This document shows, one piece after another, positions 43,210 through 52,719 of a DNA stretch of 64,000 bases. This DNA comes from Pseudomonas sp. Irchel 3H7 (lineage in GTDB: Bacteria > Pseudomonadota > Gammaproteobacteria > Pseudomonadales > Pseudomonadaceae). The position numbers were made by a program, and so were the translations under genes. The DNA lies in assembly GCF_900187605.1 (NCBI RefSeq), contig NZ_FYEA01000004.1, forward strand, positions 62,001 to 126,000, written 5' to 3'. Position 1 is the first letter of the stretch; each line of letters opens with the position of its first letter. A model generated the notes under the pieces. The model searched no databases, had not been told where the DNA came from, and saw only the letters and a program-made list of their open reading frames with translations.

Positions 43210-45798
43210 ATGTCATCGCGTAAATTTGGACTCAACCTGGTGGTGGTTCTGGCAATCGCCGCCCTGTTCACCGGTTTCTGGGCGCTGATCAATCGCCCGG
43301 TTTCGGCGCCGAACTGGCCGGAGCAGATCTCCGGTTTCTCCTACTCGCCGTTCCAGCAGGGACAATATCCGCAGAAGGATCAGTATCCGACTGACGACGA
43401 AATGCGCCGCGATCTGGAGATCATGAGCAAGCTGACGGATAACATCCGCATCTACTCGGTGGACGGCTCGCTGGGAGACATCCCGAAACTGGCTGAAGAG
43501 TTCGGCCTTCGGGTCACCCTCGGCATCTGGATCAGTCCGGATCAGGAACGCAACGAACGGGAAATCACCAAAGCCATCGAACTGGCCAATACGTCACGCA
43601 GCGTGGTTCGCGTTGTCGTGGGTAACGAAGCGCTATTTCGTGAAGAAATCACCCCAGAAGCATTGATCGTTCTTCTCGATCGCGTGCGTGCAGCCGTGAA
43701 AGTACCGGTCACCACGTCCGAGCAATGGCACATCTGGGAGAAATACCCACAACTGGCCAAGCACGTTGACCTGATTGCCGCGCACGTTCTGCCGTACTGG
43801 GAATTCATCCCCGTCGACAAGGCCGGGCAGTTCGTTTTCGACCGCGCCCGCGACCTGAAAAAGCTGTTCCCGAAAAAACCGCTGCTGCTCTCCGAGGTCG
43901 GCTGGCCGAGCAACGGTCGCATGCGCGGTGGCGCCGATGCGTCGCCGGCAGATCAAGCGATCTACCTGCGCACCCTGGTCAACAAGCTCAACCGCCAAGG
44001 CTTCAACTACTTCGTGATCGAAGCATTTGACCAACCGTGGAAGGCCAGCGACGAAGGCTCGGTCGGCGCGTATTGGGGCGTGTTCAACGCCGCCCGTCAG
44101 CAGAAATTCAACTTCGAAGGCCCGGTCGTGGCGATCCCGCAATGGCGCGTGCTGGCGATCGGTTCGGTGGTGCTGGCGCTGTTGTCGCTGACCTTGCTGA
44201 TGATCGACGGCTCGGCCCTGCGTCAACGTGGGCGGATCTTCCTGACCTTTATCGCGTTTCTTTGCGGTTCGGTATTGGTGTGGATCGGTTACGACTACAG
44301 CCTGCAATACAGCACATGGTTCAGTTTGACGGTCGGATTCCTCTTGGCGCTCGGCGCGCTCGGGGTATTTATCGTCTTGCTGACGGAGGCGCATGAGCTG
44401 GCCGAAGCGGTGTGGATTCACAAGCGTCGGCGCGAGTTCCTGCCGGTCGAGGGCGATTCCAGCTATCGGCCGAAAGTTTCGATCCACGTGCCGTGCTACA
44501 ACGAGCCGCCGGAGATGGTCAAACAGACCCTCGACGCCCTCGCCGCCCTCGATTATCCGGACTACGAAGTCCTGATCATCGACAACAACACCAAGGATCC
44601 GGCGGTGTGGGAACCGGTGCGCGACTACTGCGCAACCCTCGGCCCGCGCTTCAAGTTCTTCCACGTCTCGCCCCTGGCCGGTTTCAAGGGCGGCGCGCTG
44701 AACTACCTGATCCCGCACACCGCCAAAGATGCCGAAGTGATCGCCGTGATCGACTCCGATTACTGCGTGCACCCGAACTGGCTCAAGCACATGGTGCCGC
44801 ACTTCGCCGACCCGAAAATCGCTGTGGTGCAGTCGCCGCAGGATTATCGCGACCAGAACGAAAGCACCTTCAAAAAGCTTTGCTACGCCGAATACAAAGG
44901 CTTCTTCCACATCGGCATGGTTACTCGTAACGACCGTGACGCGATCATTCAGCACGGCACCATGACCATGACCCGGCGTTCGGTTCTGGAAGAATTGGGC
45001 TGGGCCGACTGGTGCATCTGTGAAGACGCCGAACTCGGTCTGCGCGTGTTCGAGAAAGGCCTGTCGGCGGCGTATTACCACGACAGCTACGGCAAGGGGC
45101 TGATGCCGGATACGTTTATCGACTTCAAGAAGCAGCGTTTCCGTTGGGCCTACGGTGCGATCCAGATTATCAAGCGTCACACCGGCAGCCTGCTGCGCGG
45201 CAAGGACACCGAACTGACGCGCGGCCAGCGTTACCACTTCCTCGCGGGCTGGTTGCCGTGGGTCGCGGATGGCATGAACATCTTCTTCACCGTCGGCGCA
45301 CTGTTGTGGTCGGCGGCGATGATCATCGTGCCGCAACGAGTCGATCCGCCGCTGCTGATCTTCGCGATTCCGCCTCTGGCTCTGTTCGTGTTCAAGGTCG
45401 GCAAGATCATCTTCCTCTACCGTCGCGCCGTTGGCGTGAACCTGAAAGATGCATTCTGCGCGGCACTGGCCGGGCTGGCGTTGTCGCACACCATCGCCAA
45501 AGCGGTGCTGTACGGCTTCTTTACCAGCAGCATTCCATTCTTCCGCACGCCGAAAAACGCCGACAACCATGGCTTCTGGGTGGCGATTTCCGAGGCGCGG
45601 GAAGAGCTGTTCATCATGCTGCTGTTGTGGGGCGCGGCGCTGGGGATCTTCTTGGTCAACGGCATGCCGAGCAACGACATGCGTTTCTGGGTGGTGATGT
45701 TGCTGGTGCAGTCGCTGCCGTATCTGGCAGCACTGATCATGGCGTTCCTGTCGTCGTTGCCGAAACCTGCGGCCAAGCCTGAGCCGGCAGCTGCATAA
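43210..45798 (+). CDS. GH17-GT2 beta-glucan synthase/transferase (NdvB-like)
   Basis: An 862-residue membrane enzyme. An N-terminal anchor (about 8-27) precedes a periplasmic GH17 domain (about 40-290). Its acid/base Glu140 is in VVVGNEALF and its nucleophile Glu229 in LLSEVGWPSNG. Membrane helices (about 310-400) lead to a GT2 domain with VPCYNEPP, IDSDYCVHPNW, MTMTRR, CEDAELGLR and QRFRWAYG, then more C-terminal helices. Pseudomonas GH17 domains are known beta-1,3-glucan transglycosylases. The P. aeruginosa relative NdvB makes periplasmic glucans tied to biofilm tolerance. ATG 43210 is chosen; TTG 43192 is in frame. A strong terminator follows. Confidence 0.88.
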   Translation: MSSRKFGLNLVVVLAIAALFTGFWALINRPVSAPNWPEQISGFSYSPFQQGQYPQKDQYPTDDEMRRDLEIMSKLTDNIRIYSVDGSLGDIPKLAEEFGLRVTLGIWISPDQERNEREITKAIELANTSRSVVRVVVGNEALFREEITPEALIVLLDRVRAAVKVPVTTSEQWHIWEKYPQLAKHVDLIAAHVLPYWEFIPVDKAGQFVFDRARDLKKLFPKKPLLLSEVGWPSNGRMRGGADASPADQAIYLRTLVNKLNRQGFNYFVIEAFDQPWKASDEGSVGAYWGVFNAARQQKFNFEGPVVAIPQWRVLAIGSVVLALLSLTLLMIDGSALRQRGRIFLTFIAFLCGSVLVWIGYDYSLQYSTWFSLTVGFLLALGALGVFIVLLTEAHELAEAVWIHKRRREFLPVEGDSSYRPKVSIHVPCYNEPPEMVKQTLDALAALDYPDYEVLIIDNNTKDPAVWEPVRDYCATLGPRFKFFHVSPLAGFKGGALNYLIPHTAKDAEVIAVIDSDYCVHPNWLKHMVPHFADPKIAVVQSPQDYRDQNESTFKKLCYAEYKGFFHIGMVTRNDRDAIIQHGTMTMTRRSVLEELGWADWCICEDAELGLRVFEKGLSAAYYHDSYGKGLMPDTFIDFKKQRFRWAYGAIQIIKRHTGSLLRGKDTELTRGQRYHFLAGWLPWVADGMNIFFTVGALLWSAAMIIVPQRVDPPLLIFAIPPLALFVFKVGKIIFLYRRAVGVNLKDAFCAALAGLALSHTIAKAVLYGFFTSSIPFFRTPKNADNHGFWVAISEAREELFIMLLLWGAALGIFLVNGMPSNDMRFWVVMLLVQSLPYLAALIMAFLSSLPKPAAKPEPAAA

Positions 45799-45818
45799 TC
45801 GCTAACGGATAACGTCAA

Positions 45819-45846
45819 ACGGCGGCCTTCGGGCCGCCGTTTTGCT
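45819..45846 (+). terminator. Rho-independent terminator after the glucan synthase
   Basis: ACGGCGGCC (45819-45827) and GGCCGCCGT (45832-45840) form a 9-bp stem with a TTCG loop, followed by TTTTGCTTT. Confidence 0.92.
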
Positions 45847-45882
45847 TTAGAATGACCGCCTTTTTCAATGCCAACAAACTCG

Positions 45883-45971
45883 GTAGGAGCTGCCGAAGGC
45901 TGCGATCTTTTGATCTTGCTGTTGATTTTAAAAAACAAAATCAAAAGATCGCAGCCTTCGGCAGCTCCTAC
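45883..45971. repeat. Inverted pair of REP elements (family A) in the dapE leader
   Basis: The 32-bp arms 45883-45914 and 45940-45971 are perfect inverted copies around an A/T-rich 25-bp loop, 32 bp before the dapE ATG. A TTTAGAAT at 45846 could be the dapE -10, which would place the hairpin in the mRNA leader. Confidence 0.9.
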
Positions 45972-46002
45972 AGGTTTACCGTGCGCACCCGGAGTTATTT
46001 AC

Positions 46003-47154
46003 ATGACGGCCCACGCCGACCTTTCGCCGACCCTCCAACTCGCCATCGACCTGATCCGCCGTCCGTCCGTGACGCCGGTCGACGCCGATTGCCAGAAGCA
46101 GATGATGCAGCGCCTGGGCGATGCCGGTTTCACTCTCGAGCCGATGCGCATCGAAGATGTGGATAACTTCTGGGCGACTCACGGCAGCAACGACGGCCCG
46201 GTGCTGTGCTTCGCTGGCCACACCGATGTGGTGCCGACCGGTCCGGTGACCGCGTGGCAGATCGACCCGTTCAACGCGGTGATCGACGAACACGGCATGC
46301 TCTGCGGCCGTGGCGCGGCAGACATGAAAGGCAGCCTGGCGTCGATGACCGTTGCCGCCGAGCGCTTTGTCGCTGACTACCCGAATCACAAGGGCAAGGT
46401 CGCGTTCCTGATCACCAGCGACGAAGAAGGCCCGGCACACCACGGCACCAAGGCTGTGGTCGAGCGTCTGGCGGCACGCAACGAGCGTCTGGACTGGTGC
46501 ATCGTCGGCGAACCGTCGAGCACCACCCTGGTCGGCGACGTGGTTAAGAACGGCCGTCGCGGCTCGCTGGGCGCCAAGCTCACGGTCAAAGGCATTCAGG
46601 GTCACGTCGCCTATCCGCATCTGGCCAAGAATCCGATCCACCTCGCCGCTCCGGCGCTGGCCGAACTGGCCGCCGAGCATTGGGATCACGGCAACGATTT
46701 CTTCCCGCCGACCAGTTTCCAGATCTCCAACGTCAATTCCGGCACCGGCGCGACCAACGTGATTCCAGGTGATCTGGTGGCGGTGTTCAACTTCCGTTTC
46801 TCCACCGAATCGACCGTTGAAGGCCTGCAGAAGCGTGTGGCCGATATTCTCGACAAGCACGATCTGGACTGGCACATCGACTGGGCGCTGTCCGGCCTGC
46901 CGTTCCTCACCGAACCGGGCGCGCTGCTCGACGCCGTGTCGGCGAGCATCAAGGACATCACCGGTCGCGAGACCAAAGCGTCCACCAGCGGCGGTACTTC
47001 CGATGGCCGCTTCATTGCGACCATGGGCACGCAGGTAGTTGAACTGGGGCCGGTCAACGCGACCATTCACCAGGTCAACGAACGCGTGCTGGCAGCCGAT
47101 CTCGACGTGCTGACCGAGATCTACTACCAGACCCTGATCAAGTTGCTCGCCTGA
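46003..47154 (+). CDS. dapE: Succinyl-diaminopimelate desuccinylase
   Basis: A 383-residue dizinc M20-family hydrolase that releases L,L-DAP. The metal motifs [21 protein letters not shown] and [13 protein letters not shown] are intact, and [11 protein letters not shown] is in the C-terminal lobe. The frame is open back to 45868 through the REP; ATG 46003 has GGAG 9 nt upstream. It overlaps rlmA by 1 bp (TGATG). Confidence 0.96.
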   Translation: MTAHADLSPTLQLAIDLIRRPSVTPVDADCQKQMMQRLGDAGFTLEPMRIEDVDNFWATHGSNDGPVLCFAGHTDVVPTGPVTAWQIDPFNAVIDEHGMLCGRGAADMKGSLASMTVAAERFVADYPNHKGKVAFLITSDEEGPAHHGTKAVVERLAARNERLDWCIVGEPSSTTLVGDVVKNGRRGSLGAKLTVKGIQGHVAYPHLAKNPIHLAAPALAELAAEHWDHGNDFFPPTSFQISNVNSGTGATNVIPGDLVAVFNFRFSTESTVEGLQKRVADILDKHDLDWHIDWALSGLPFLTEPGALLDAVSASIKDITGRETKASTSGGTSDGRFIATMGTQVVELGPVNATIHQVNERVLAADLDVLTEIYYQTLIKLLA

Positions 47155-47963
47155 TGCTTGCTTGCCCCATTTGCAGTGAACCGCTGAATACAGTGGACAA
47201 CGGCGTGGTCTGCCCCGCCGGCCACCGCTTCGACCGCGCGCGGCAGGGTTATTTGAACCTGCTGCCGGTGCAACACAAGAACAGCCGCGACCCTGGTGAC
47301 AACCAGGCCATGGTCGAGGCGCGCCGTGACTTCCTGAACGCCGGCCATTACGCGCCGGTGGCCAAGCGTCTGGCCGAACTGGCAGCGAGTTATGCGCCGG
47401 ATCGCTGGGTCGACATCGGTTGCGGCGAGGGTTATTACACCGCGCAAATCGCCGAGGCCTTGCCGAACGCGGATGGCTACGCACTGGATATTTCCCGTGA
47501 AGCGGTCAAACGCGCCTGCAAACGTAATCCGGCGATTAGCTGGTTGATCGCCAGCATGGCCCGCGTGCCGTTGGCGTCGGGCAGTTGCCAGTTTCTCGCC
47601 AGTGTTTTCAGTCCGCTGGACTGGGAGGAAGCCAAGCGCCTGCTCAGTGTCGGCGGCGGTCTGATGAAAGTCGGCCCGACCAGCGGCCACCTGATGGAAT
47701 TGCGCGAACGCCTGTACGACGAAGTGCGCGAATACACCGACGACAAGCACCTGGCCCTGGTGCCGGAAGGCATGGCGCTGGCGCACAGTGAAACCCTGGA
47801 ATTCAAACTGACACTGGACAAGGCCAAGGATCGCGCCAACCTGTTGGCGATGACACCCCACGGCTGGCGCGCCAGTGCCGAGCGTCGCGCGGCGGTGATC
47901 GAACAGGCCGAGCCGTTCGAGACCACCGTGTCGATGCGCTACGATTATTTCGTTCTTCAATAA
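47154..47963 (+). CDS. rlmA: 23S rRNA (guanine(745)-N1)-methyltransferase RlmA
   Basis: A 269-residue SAM methyltransferase with an N-terminal zinc finger (Cys4, Cys7, Cys20, His24), as in RlmA(I). QGYLNLLPVQHK and the SAM motif VDIGCGEGYYT follow. It methylates G745 in helix 35 of 23S rRNA. It overlaps the dapE stop by 1 bp, so it is translationally coupled. A small hairpin (47974-47987) follows its stop. Confidence 0.93.
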   Translation: MLACPICSEPLNTVDNGVVCPAGHRFDRARQGYLNLLPVQHKNSRDPGDNQAMVEARRDFLNAGHYAPVAKRLAELAASYAPDRWVDIGCGEGYYTAQIAEALPNADGYALDISREAVKRACKRNPAISWLIASMARVPLASGSCQFLASVFSPLDWEEAKRLLSVGGGLMKVGPTSGHLMELRERLYDEVREYTDDKHLALVPEGMALAHSETLEFKLTLDKAKDRANLLAMTPHGWRASAERRAAVIEQAEPFETTVSMRYDYFVLQ

Positions 47964-48038
47964 CTTTTGGTCTCGGGCGATTGCCCGGGGCCGGCTAAAT
48001 CCGCGAATGGATTTTTCAGACCCGCAGTGAGGACATCC

Positions 48039-48416
48039 ATGCGCCAACCGGATATCGAGATTTACCTGAAAGACGCCGACGTCGACCACAAGGCCATTTC
48101 GGCCTGGCTGGGCGCCGCGTTGGGCCCGTGCAGTGACTGGGTACAGAAAGGCCAGACCTACAAGTGCAAGGCCGGCAACGTGCCGGTGACCTGGCTACCG
48201 AAAGCGGTGGGCAAATGGAACAGCCTGTACCTGGAAAGCGACCAGACGCCGTGGGACGACGACATCGCCTGCGCCCGCGCCGCATTCGCTGCGCTGAACG
48301 TGGAAGTACGTTGCGCACCGGGCACGTGGGTTGAAGAAGAAGGCGAGGAAACGGCGGATCGCTGGATGCGCATCAGCGCCGATGGTGAAGAAGAAATCAC
48401 CTGGAAAACTGCCTAA
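48039..48416 (+). CDS. Conserved small protein of unknown function
   Basis: A 125-residue acidic protein with no signal peptide or membrane segment. GAGG lies 8 nt before ATG 48039; a longer frame from 47967 lacks a site. Features are an N-terminal MRQPDIEIYLKDADVDHKAISAWLG, a Trp-rich middle and an acidic tail (EEEGEE). It follows rlmA by 75 bp in the same direction and ends at a REP pair. I do not recognise a domain. Confidence 0.8.
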   Translation: MRQPDIEIYLKDADVDHKAISAWLGAALGPCSDWVQKGQTYKCKAGNVPVTWLPKAVGKWNSLYLESDQTPWDDDIACARAAFAALNVEVRCAPGTWVEEEGEETADRWMRISADGEEEITWKTA

Positions 48417-48420
48417 AAGC

Positions 48421-48496
48421 AAAAGATCGCAGCCTTCGGCAGCTCCTACAGGGTCATGTGTACACCCGTAGGAGCTGCCGAAGGCTGCGATCTTTT
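48421..48496. repeat. Inverted pair of REP elements (family A)
   Basis: The 29-bp arms 48421-48449 and 48468-48496 are perfect inverted copies with an 18-bp loop. They lie between the convergent unknown gene and the cold-shock gene. Confidence 0.9.
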
Positions 48497-48507
48497 GATC
48501 TTCAAGG

Positions 48508-48717
48508 TTACAGGCCTACAACATCCTCAGCCTGCAAACCCTTCTCGCCAGTAATCACCGCGTATTCGACCTGCTGGCCTTCAGTCAGCGACCGATGCCC
48601 TTCGCCGCGAATCGCGCGGTAGTGCACGAACACGTCCACCCCGTCTTCGCGCTGGATAAAGCCGTAGCCTTTGGCGTCGTTGAACCACTTCACGTTGCCG
48701 GTTTCACGGGTTGCCAT
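48508..48717 (-). CDS. Cold-shock domain protein, CspA family
   Basis: A 69-residue single cold-shock domain that binds single-stranded RNA or DNA. RNP1 is KGYGFIQ and RNP2 is DVFVHYRAI. The aromatic positions use Tyr where E. coli CspA has Phe, and the SHRSL-like tail ([11 protein letters not shown]) resembles Pseudomonas CapB/Csp proteins. AAGGAG lies 9 nt upstream of the ATG. It is divergent from plsB. Confidence 0.95.
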   Translation of the reverse strand: MATRETGNVKWFNDAKGYGFIQREDGVDVFVHYRAIRGEGHRSLTEGQQVEYAVITGEKGLQAEDVVGL

Positions 48718-48914
48718 CTGTTCATACTCCTTTCTTATTATTGAACAGGCTTTTCGCAGGAAAGCCTTTGCGGAACGTCAGCCTGCGTCCGACGTCCATA
48801 AGAGGGCCCCGGCGACAGACCGCCGAGTATATGACAGGCGCGAAAACTCTCAACAGGAGATTACTTCGCCGCTTTTTTGCCGATTTTCGGTGAATACGGC
48901 AAACTGTCGACCTC

Positions 48915-48937
48915 CCGAGCAACCGCTCGGTTTTATT
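48915..48937 (+). promoter_or_regulatory. Terminator-like hairpin in the plsB leader
   Basis: CCGAGC-aacc-GCTCGG is a perfect 6-bp GC stem followed by TTTTATT, 19 bp before the plsB start codon. No plus-strand gene lies upstream between it and the cold-shock gene's divergent promoter. It can therefore only affect plsB transcription or translation. Confidence 0.6.
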
Positions 48938-48955
48938 CACTCACGCAGAAGCCGT

Positions 48956-51457
48956 ATGACCCGTTCCCCGTTCCGCCGTCTTGTGTTTGGCACCTTGCGC
49001 CGACTGTTGTACCTCTGGGTTCGCTCGGAGACGATCAACCAGTCGTCGTTCACCCTCAACCTCGACCGCAGTCGTCCGGTGTTCTACGTCCTGCAAAACC
49101 CTTCGCTGACTGATCTGGCCGTGCTCGACACCGAGTGCACCAAGGCCGGTCTGCCGCGTCCGGTACTGCCGGTGTCGGTGGGTTCGCTGATCGAACCGGC
49201 GGCGTTTTTCTACCTGACGCCGGACCCAGACTGGCTCGGCCGCCAGGACAAACGCGGTGCGCCGCCGACCCTGACCCGTCTGGTCAGCGCCCTCACCCAG
49301 AACGCTGCCGAAGACGCGCAGATCATCCCGGTCAGCGTGTTCTGGGGTCAGTCGCCGGACAGCGAAAACAGTCCGTGGAAGCTATTGTTCGCCGACAGCT
49401 GGGCCGTCACCGGGCGCCTGCGTCGACTGCTGAGCATCATCGTCCTCGGCCGCAAGACCCGCGTGCAGTTCTCCGCGCCGATCCATCTGCGCGAATTGAT
49501 CGAGCACAACAAGGGCCACGAACGCACCGTGCGCATGGCCCAGCGCATTCTGCGTGTGCACTTCCGCAACCTGAAAGCAGCGGTCATCGGCCCGGACATT
49601 TCCCACCGCCGTAACCTGGTCAAAGGTCTGCTCAACCAGCCATTGGTCAAGCAAGCGATCCTCGACGAAGCCGAGCGCGAAAACATCTCCCCGGAGAAAG
49701 CCAAGGCCCAGGCCTTGCGCTACGGCAACGAGATCGCCTCGGACTACACCTACACCGCGATCCGTTTCCTCGAAGTGGTGCTGAGCTGGTTCTGGAACAA
49801 GATCTACGACGGCATCAAGGTCAACCACATCGAAGGCGTGCAGAAAGTCGCTCAGGGTCACGAAGTGATCTATGTGCCGTGCCACCGCAGCCACATCGAC
49901 TACCTGCTGCTCTCCTACCTGCTGTTCCGCAACGGCCTGACCCCGCCGCACATCGCCGCCGGGATCAACTTGAACATGCCGGTGATCGGCAGCCTGCTGC
50001 GCCGTGGCGGCGCGTTCTTCATGCGCCGCACGTTCAAGGGCAATCCGCTGTACACCTCGGTGTTCAACGAATACCTGCACACACTGTTCACCAAAGGCTT
50101 CCCGGTCGAGTACTTCGTCGAGGGCGGCCGCTCGCGCACCGGGCGCATGTTGCAACCGAAGACCGGGATGCTCGCGATTACGATGCGCAGCTTCCTGCGT
50201 TCGTCGCGGATGCCGATCGTGTTTGTGCCGGTGTACATCGGTTATGAGCGCGTGCTTGAGGGGCGTACCTATCTGGGCGAACTGCGCGGCGCGAGCAAGA
50301 AAAAAGAATCGATCTTCGACATTTTCAAAGTCATCGGCGCGCTCAAGCAGCGTTTCGGTCAGGTCGCGGTGAACTTCGGTGAGCCGATCAAACTCGCAGA
50401 ATTCCTCGACGCCGAGCAACCGGACTGGCGCCAGCAGGAACTCGGCCCGCAGTACAAGCCGGCGTGGCTCAACGAAACCACCAATCGCCTCGGCGAAAAA
50501 GTCGCACAGCATTTGAACGAAGCGGCGGCGATCAACCCGGTCAATCTGGTGGCGCTGGCGCTGCTGTCGACTACACGTCTGGCGCTGGATGATCGCGCCA
50601 TGGCGCGGGTGCTGGATCTGTATCTGGCGCTGCTGCGCAAAGTCCCGTACTCGCCGCACACCACACTGCCGGAAGGCGACGGCCGGGCGTTGATCGAGCA
50701 TGTGAAGGACATGGACCTGCTCGCCGAGCAGAACGATGCGCTGGGCAAGATTCTCTATCTGGACGAGCAGAACGCCGTCCTGATGACCTACTACCGCAAC
50801 AACGTGCTGCACATCTTCGCGCTGCCGGCGCTGCTGGCGAGTTTCTTCCAGAGCGCCTCGCGCATGAGCCGCGAACAGATCCTGCGCTACACCCGCGCGC
50901 TGTATCCGTACCTGCAATCGGAACTGTTCATTCGCTGGACGCTGGACGAACTGGACGGTGTGGTCGATCAGTGGCTGGAAGCGTTCGTCGAGCAAGGCCT
51001 GCTGCGTTTCGAGAAAGATGTGTACCTGCGTCCGGCGCCAAGTTCGCGACATTTCGTCCTGCTGACGCTGCTGTCGAAGAGCATCGCCCAGACCTTGCAG
51101 CGCTTCTACATGACCGTGTCGTTGCTGCTCAACAGCGGCCAGAACAGTATCAGCGCCGAAGAGCTGGAAGACCTCTGCACGGTCATGGCCCAGCGCCTGT
51201 CGATCCTCCACGGCCTCAACGCCCCGGAGTTCTTCGACAAGAGCCTGTTCCGCCACTTCATCCAGACCCTGCTCGACCTCGACGTACTGCGTCGCGACGA
51301 GGCCGGCAAACTGAGTTACCACGAACTGCTCGGCGAACTCGCCGAAGGTGCGGCCAAACGTGTGTTGCCGGCGGAGATTCGTTTGTCGATCCGTCAAGTC
51401 GCGCTGCATCGCAGTGAAGACGCAGCAGATCAGGTCGTCGCCCAACCCGAGACCTGA
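48956..51457 (+). CDS. plsB: Glycerol-3-phosphate 1-O-acyltransferase PlsB
   Basis: An 833-residue membrane-associated acyltransferase that makes lysophosphatidate from glycerol-3-phosphate and acyl-CoA or acyl-ACP. The HX4D motif is in [13 protein letters not shown] (about residue 308), and [13 protein letters not shown] is the glycerol-phosphate-binding block. The frame is open upstream to 48671 through the cold-shock promoter; ATG 48956 ([14 protein letters not shown]) is the expected start despite a weak AGAAG site. Its leader has a hairpin with a T-run. Confidence 0.95.
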   Translation: MTRSPFRRLVFGTLRRLLYLWVRSETINQSSFTLNLDRSRPVFYVLQNPSLTDLAVLDTECTKAGLPRPVLPVSVGSLIEPAAFFYLTPDPDWLGRQDKRGAPPTLTRLVSALTQNAAEDAQIIPVSVFWGQSPDSENSPWKLLFADSWAVTGRLRRLLSIIVLGRKTRVQFSAPIHLRELIEHNKGHERTVRMAQRILRVHFRNLKAAVIGPDISHRRNLVKGLLNQPLVKQAILDEAERENISPEKAKAQALRYGNEIASDYTYTAIRFLEVVLSWFWNKIYDGIKVNHIEGVQKVAQGHEVIYVPCHRSHIDYLLLSYLLFRNGLTPPHIAAGINLNMPVIGSLLRRGGAFFMRRTFKGNPLYTSVFNEYLHTLFTKGFPVEYFVEGGRSRTGRMLQPKTGMLAITMRSFLRSSRMPIVFVPVYIGYERVLEGRTYLGELRGASKKKESIFDIFKVIGALKQRFGQVAVNFGEPIKLAEFLDAEQPDWRQQELGPQYKPAWLNETTNRLGEKVAQHLNEAAAINPVNLVALALLSTTRLALDDRAMARVLDLYLALLRKVPYSPHTTLPEGDGRALIEHVKDMDLLAEQNDALGKILYLDEQNAVLMTYYRNNVLHIFALPALLASFFQSASRMSREQILRYTRALYPYLQSELFIRWTLDELDGVVDQWLEAFVEQGLLRFEKDVYLRPAPSSRHFVLLTLLSKSIAQTLQRFYMTVSLLLNSGQNSISAEELEDLCTVMAQRLSILHGLNAPEFFDKSLFRHFIQTLLDLDVLRRDEAGKLSYHELLGELAEGAAKRVLPAEIRLSIRQVALHRSEDAADQVVAQPET

Positions 51458-51466
51458 TGCAAACCT

Positions 51467-51571
51467 GGTGGGAGTGACGGTGCGACGATTCGACTTGCTC
51501 GCGAAGACGGCGTGTCAGACAACTGAAATGTTGAATGCTAAACCGCCTTCGCGAGCAAGCTCGCTCCCACA
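51467..51571. repeat. REP pair (family C), one arm decayed
   Basis: A clean right arm (51543-51571, core CTTCGCGAGCAAGCTCGC) pairs with a left arm (51467-51510) that is intact only in its inner part and carries an insertion. It lies between plsB and the lipoprotein gene. Confidence 0.78.
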
Positions 51572-51590
51572 ATGAAAAGGAGAACTTCCG

Positions 51591-51989
51591 ATGCAAAAAC
51601 TCACCCTGCTCGCCGCTGCCACACTGCTGAGCGCCTGCCAATCGACCACCCCCGCTGGCAAAGTCGGCCTCGACGGTGAAGTGTTCTACCTGCAGCGCAT
51701 CGCTCTGCCACCGAGCGCGACCCTAAGCGTCAGCCTGCAAGACGTTTCATTGGCCGACGCGCCAGCCGTCGTATTGGACGAGCAAAAAGGCCAGGTCAAA
51801 GGCCAGGTGCCGCTGCCTTTCCACCTGAGCTACGACCCGGCGCAGGTCAAACCCGGCCATCGCTATTCGGTCAGCGCGCGCATCGAAGTCAATGGTGAGC
51901 TGATGTTCATCACCACCGAAAACCATGCCGTGCAACTCGACGGTAACGACCCGCAGCCGCTGAAAATCCGCGTCGACGCCGTTCGTTAA
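51591..51989 (+). CDS. YbaY-family lipoprotein
   Basis: A 132-residue lipoprotein. The lipobox LLSAC has its lipidated Cys at residue 16, followed by a beta-rich domain. GEVFYLQRIALPPSATLSVSLQDVSLADAPA and YDPAQVKPGHRYSVSARIEVNGELMF are typical of the type III secretion-pilotin-like YbaY/DUF fold. It is probably outer-membrane anchored. AAGGAG lies upstream. Its role is unknown; it may be co-transcribed with the DUF4197 gene 40 bp downstream. Confidence 0.85.
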   Translation: MQKLTLLAAATLLSACQSTTPAGKVGLDGEVFYLQRIALPPSATLSVSLQDVSLADAPAVVLDEQKGQVKGQVPLPFHLSYDPAQVKPGHRYSVSARIEVNGELMFITTENHAVQLDGNDPQPLKIRVDAVR

Positions 51990-52029
51990 TTCATTTTCCG
52001 CAGCCCTTTTCCGCAACAAGGAAGCCGCC

Positions 52030-52719
52030 ATGCTCCGCCCTACCCTTCGCTTCGCCGGCCTGTGCGCAGGCCTGATGATCTCCGCCAGCGCGCTGGCGCT
52101 GTCGCTCAGTGACCTGTCGCAAAAAGACGCCACCGGAGGCCTCAAGGATGCCCTGACCCAAGGCGCACAAATCGCCGTCAAACAACTGGGCACACCCGGC
52201 GGTTTCAGTAACAACCCCGACGTGAAGATCGAACTGCCGGGCAAACTCGGCAAAGCCGCGAGCAAGATGAAAGCCTTCGGCATGGGCGCCCAGGTTGAAG
52301 AACTGGAAACCGCGATGAACAAGGCTGCCGAATCCGCTGTGACTCAGGCCCAGCCAATCCTCGTCGACGCCGTGAAGAAAATGAGCGTGGCAGACGCCAA
52401 AGGCATCCTCAGCGGCGGCAAGGATTCGGCCACGCAATACCTCGACAAATCCAGCCGCGAACAGATCCGCGCCAAGTTCCTGCCGATCGTCAAACAGGCG
52501 ACCGACAAGGTTGGCGTAGCGCAGAAGTACAACTCGTTCGCTGGTCAGGCTGCTGCGTTTGGCGTTGTCGATGCGAAGAGCGCCAACGTTGAAAACTACG
52601 TCACCGAACAAGCGCTGAATGGCCTGTTCGAGATGATCGGCAAACAGGAAGAAACCATCCGCCAGAACCCGGCCGCTGCGGCGACCAGTCTGGCGAAGAA
52701 GGTGTTCGGCACACTCTAA
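52030..52719 (+). CDS. DUF4197 periplasmic protein
   Basis: A 229-residue protein with a signal peptide (cleavage after ALA, about residue 23). The helical body includes DATGGLKDALTQGAQIAVKQLG and GGKDSATQYLDKSSREQI, which match the DUF4197 family found in many proteobacteria. Its function is unknown. It follows the YbaY-like lipoprotein gene, and its last 4 bp overlap the convergent Fic gene. Confidence 0.85.
   Translation: MLRPTLRFAGLCAGLMISASALALSLSDLSQKDATGGLKDALTQGAQIAVKQLGTPGGFSNNPDVKIELPGKLGKAASKMKAFGMGAQVEELETAMNKAAESAVTQAQPILVDAVKKMSVADAKGILSGGKDSATQYLDKSSREQIRAKFLPIVKQATDKVGVAQKYNSFAGQAAAFGVVDAKSANVENYVTEQALNGLFEMIGKQEETIRQNPAAAATSLAKKVFGTL

Noticed and set aside
45868..46002. N-terminal extension of dapE through the REP pair
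   Set aside because: The 45 extra residues are translated REP sequence (GCDLLILL type). ATG 46003 has a proper GGAG site and the family start.
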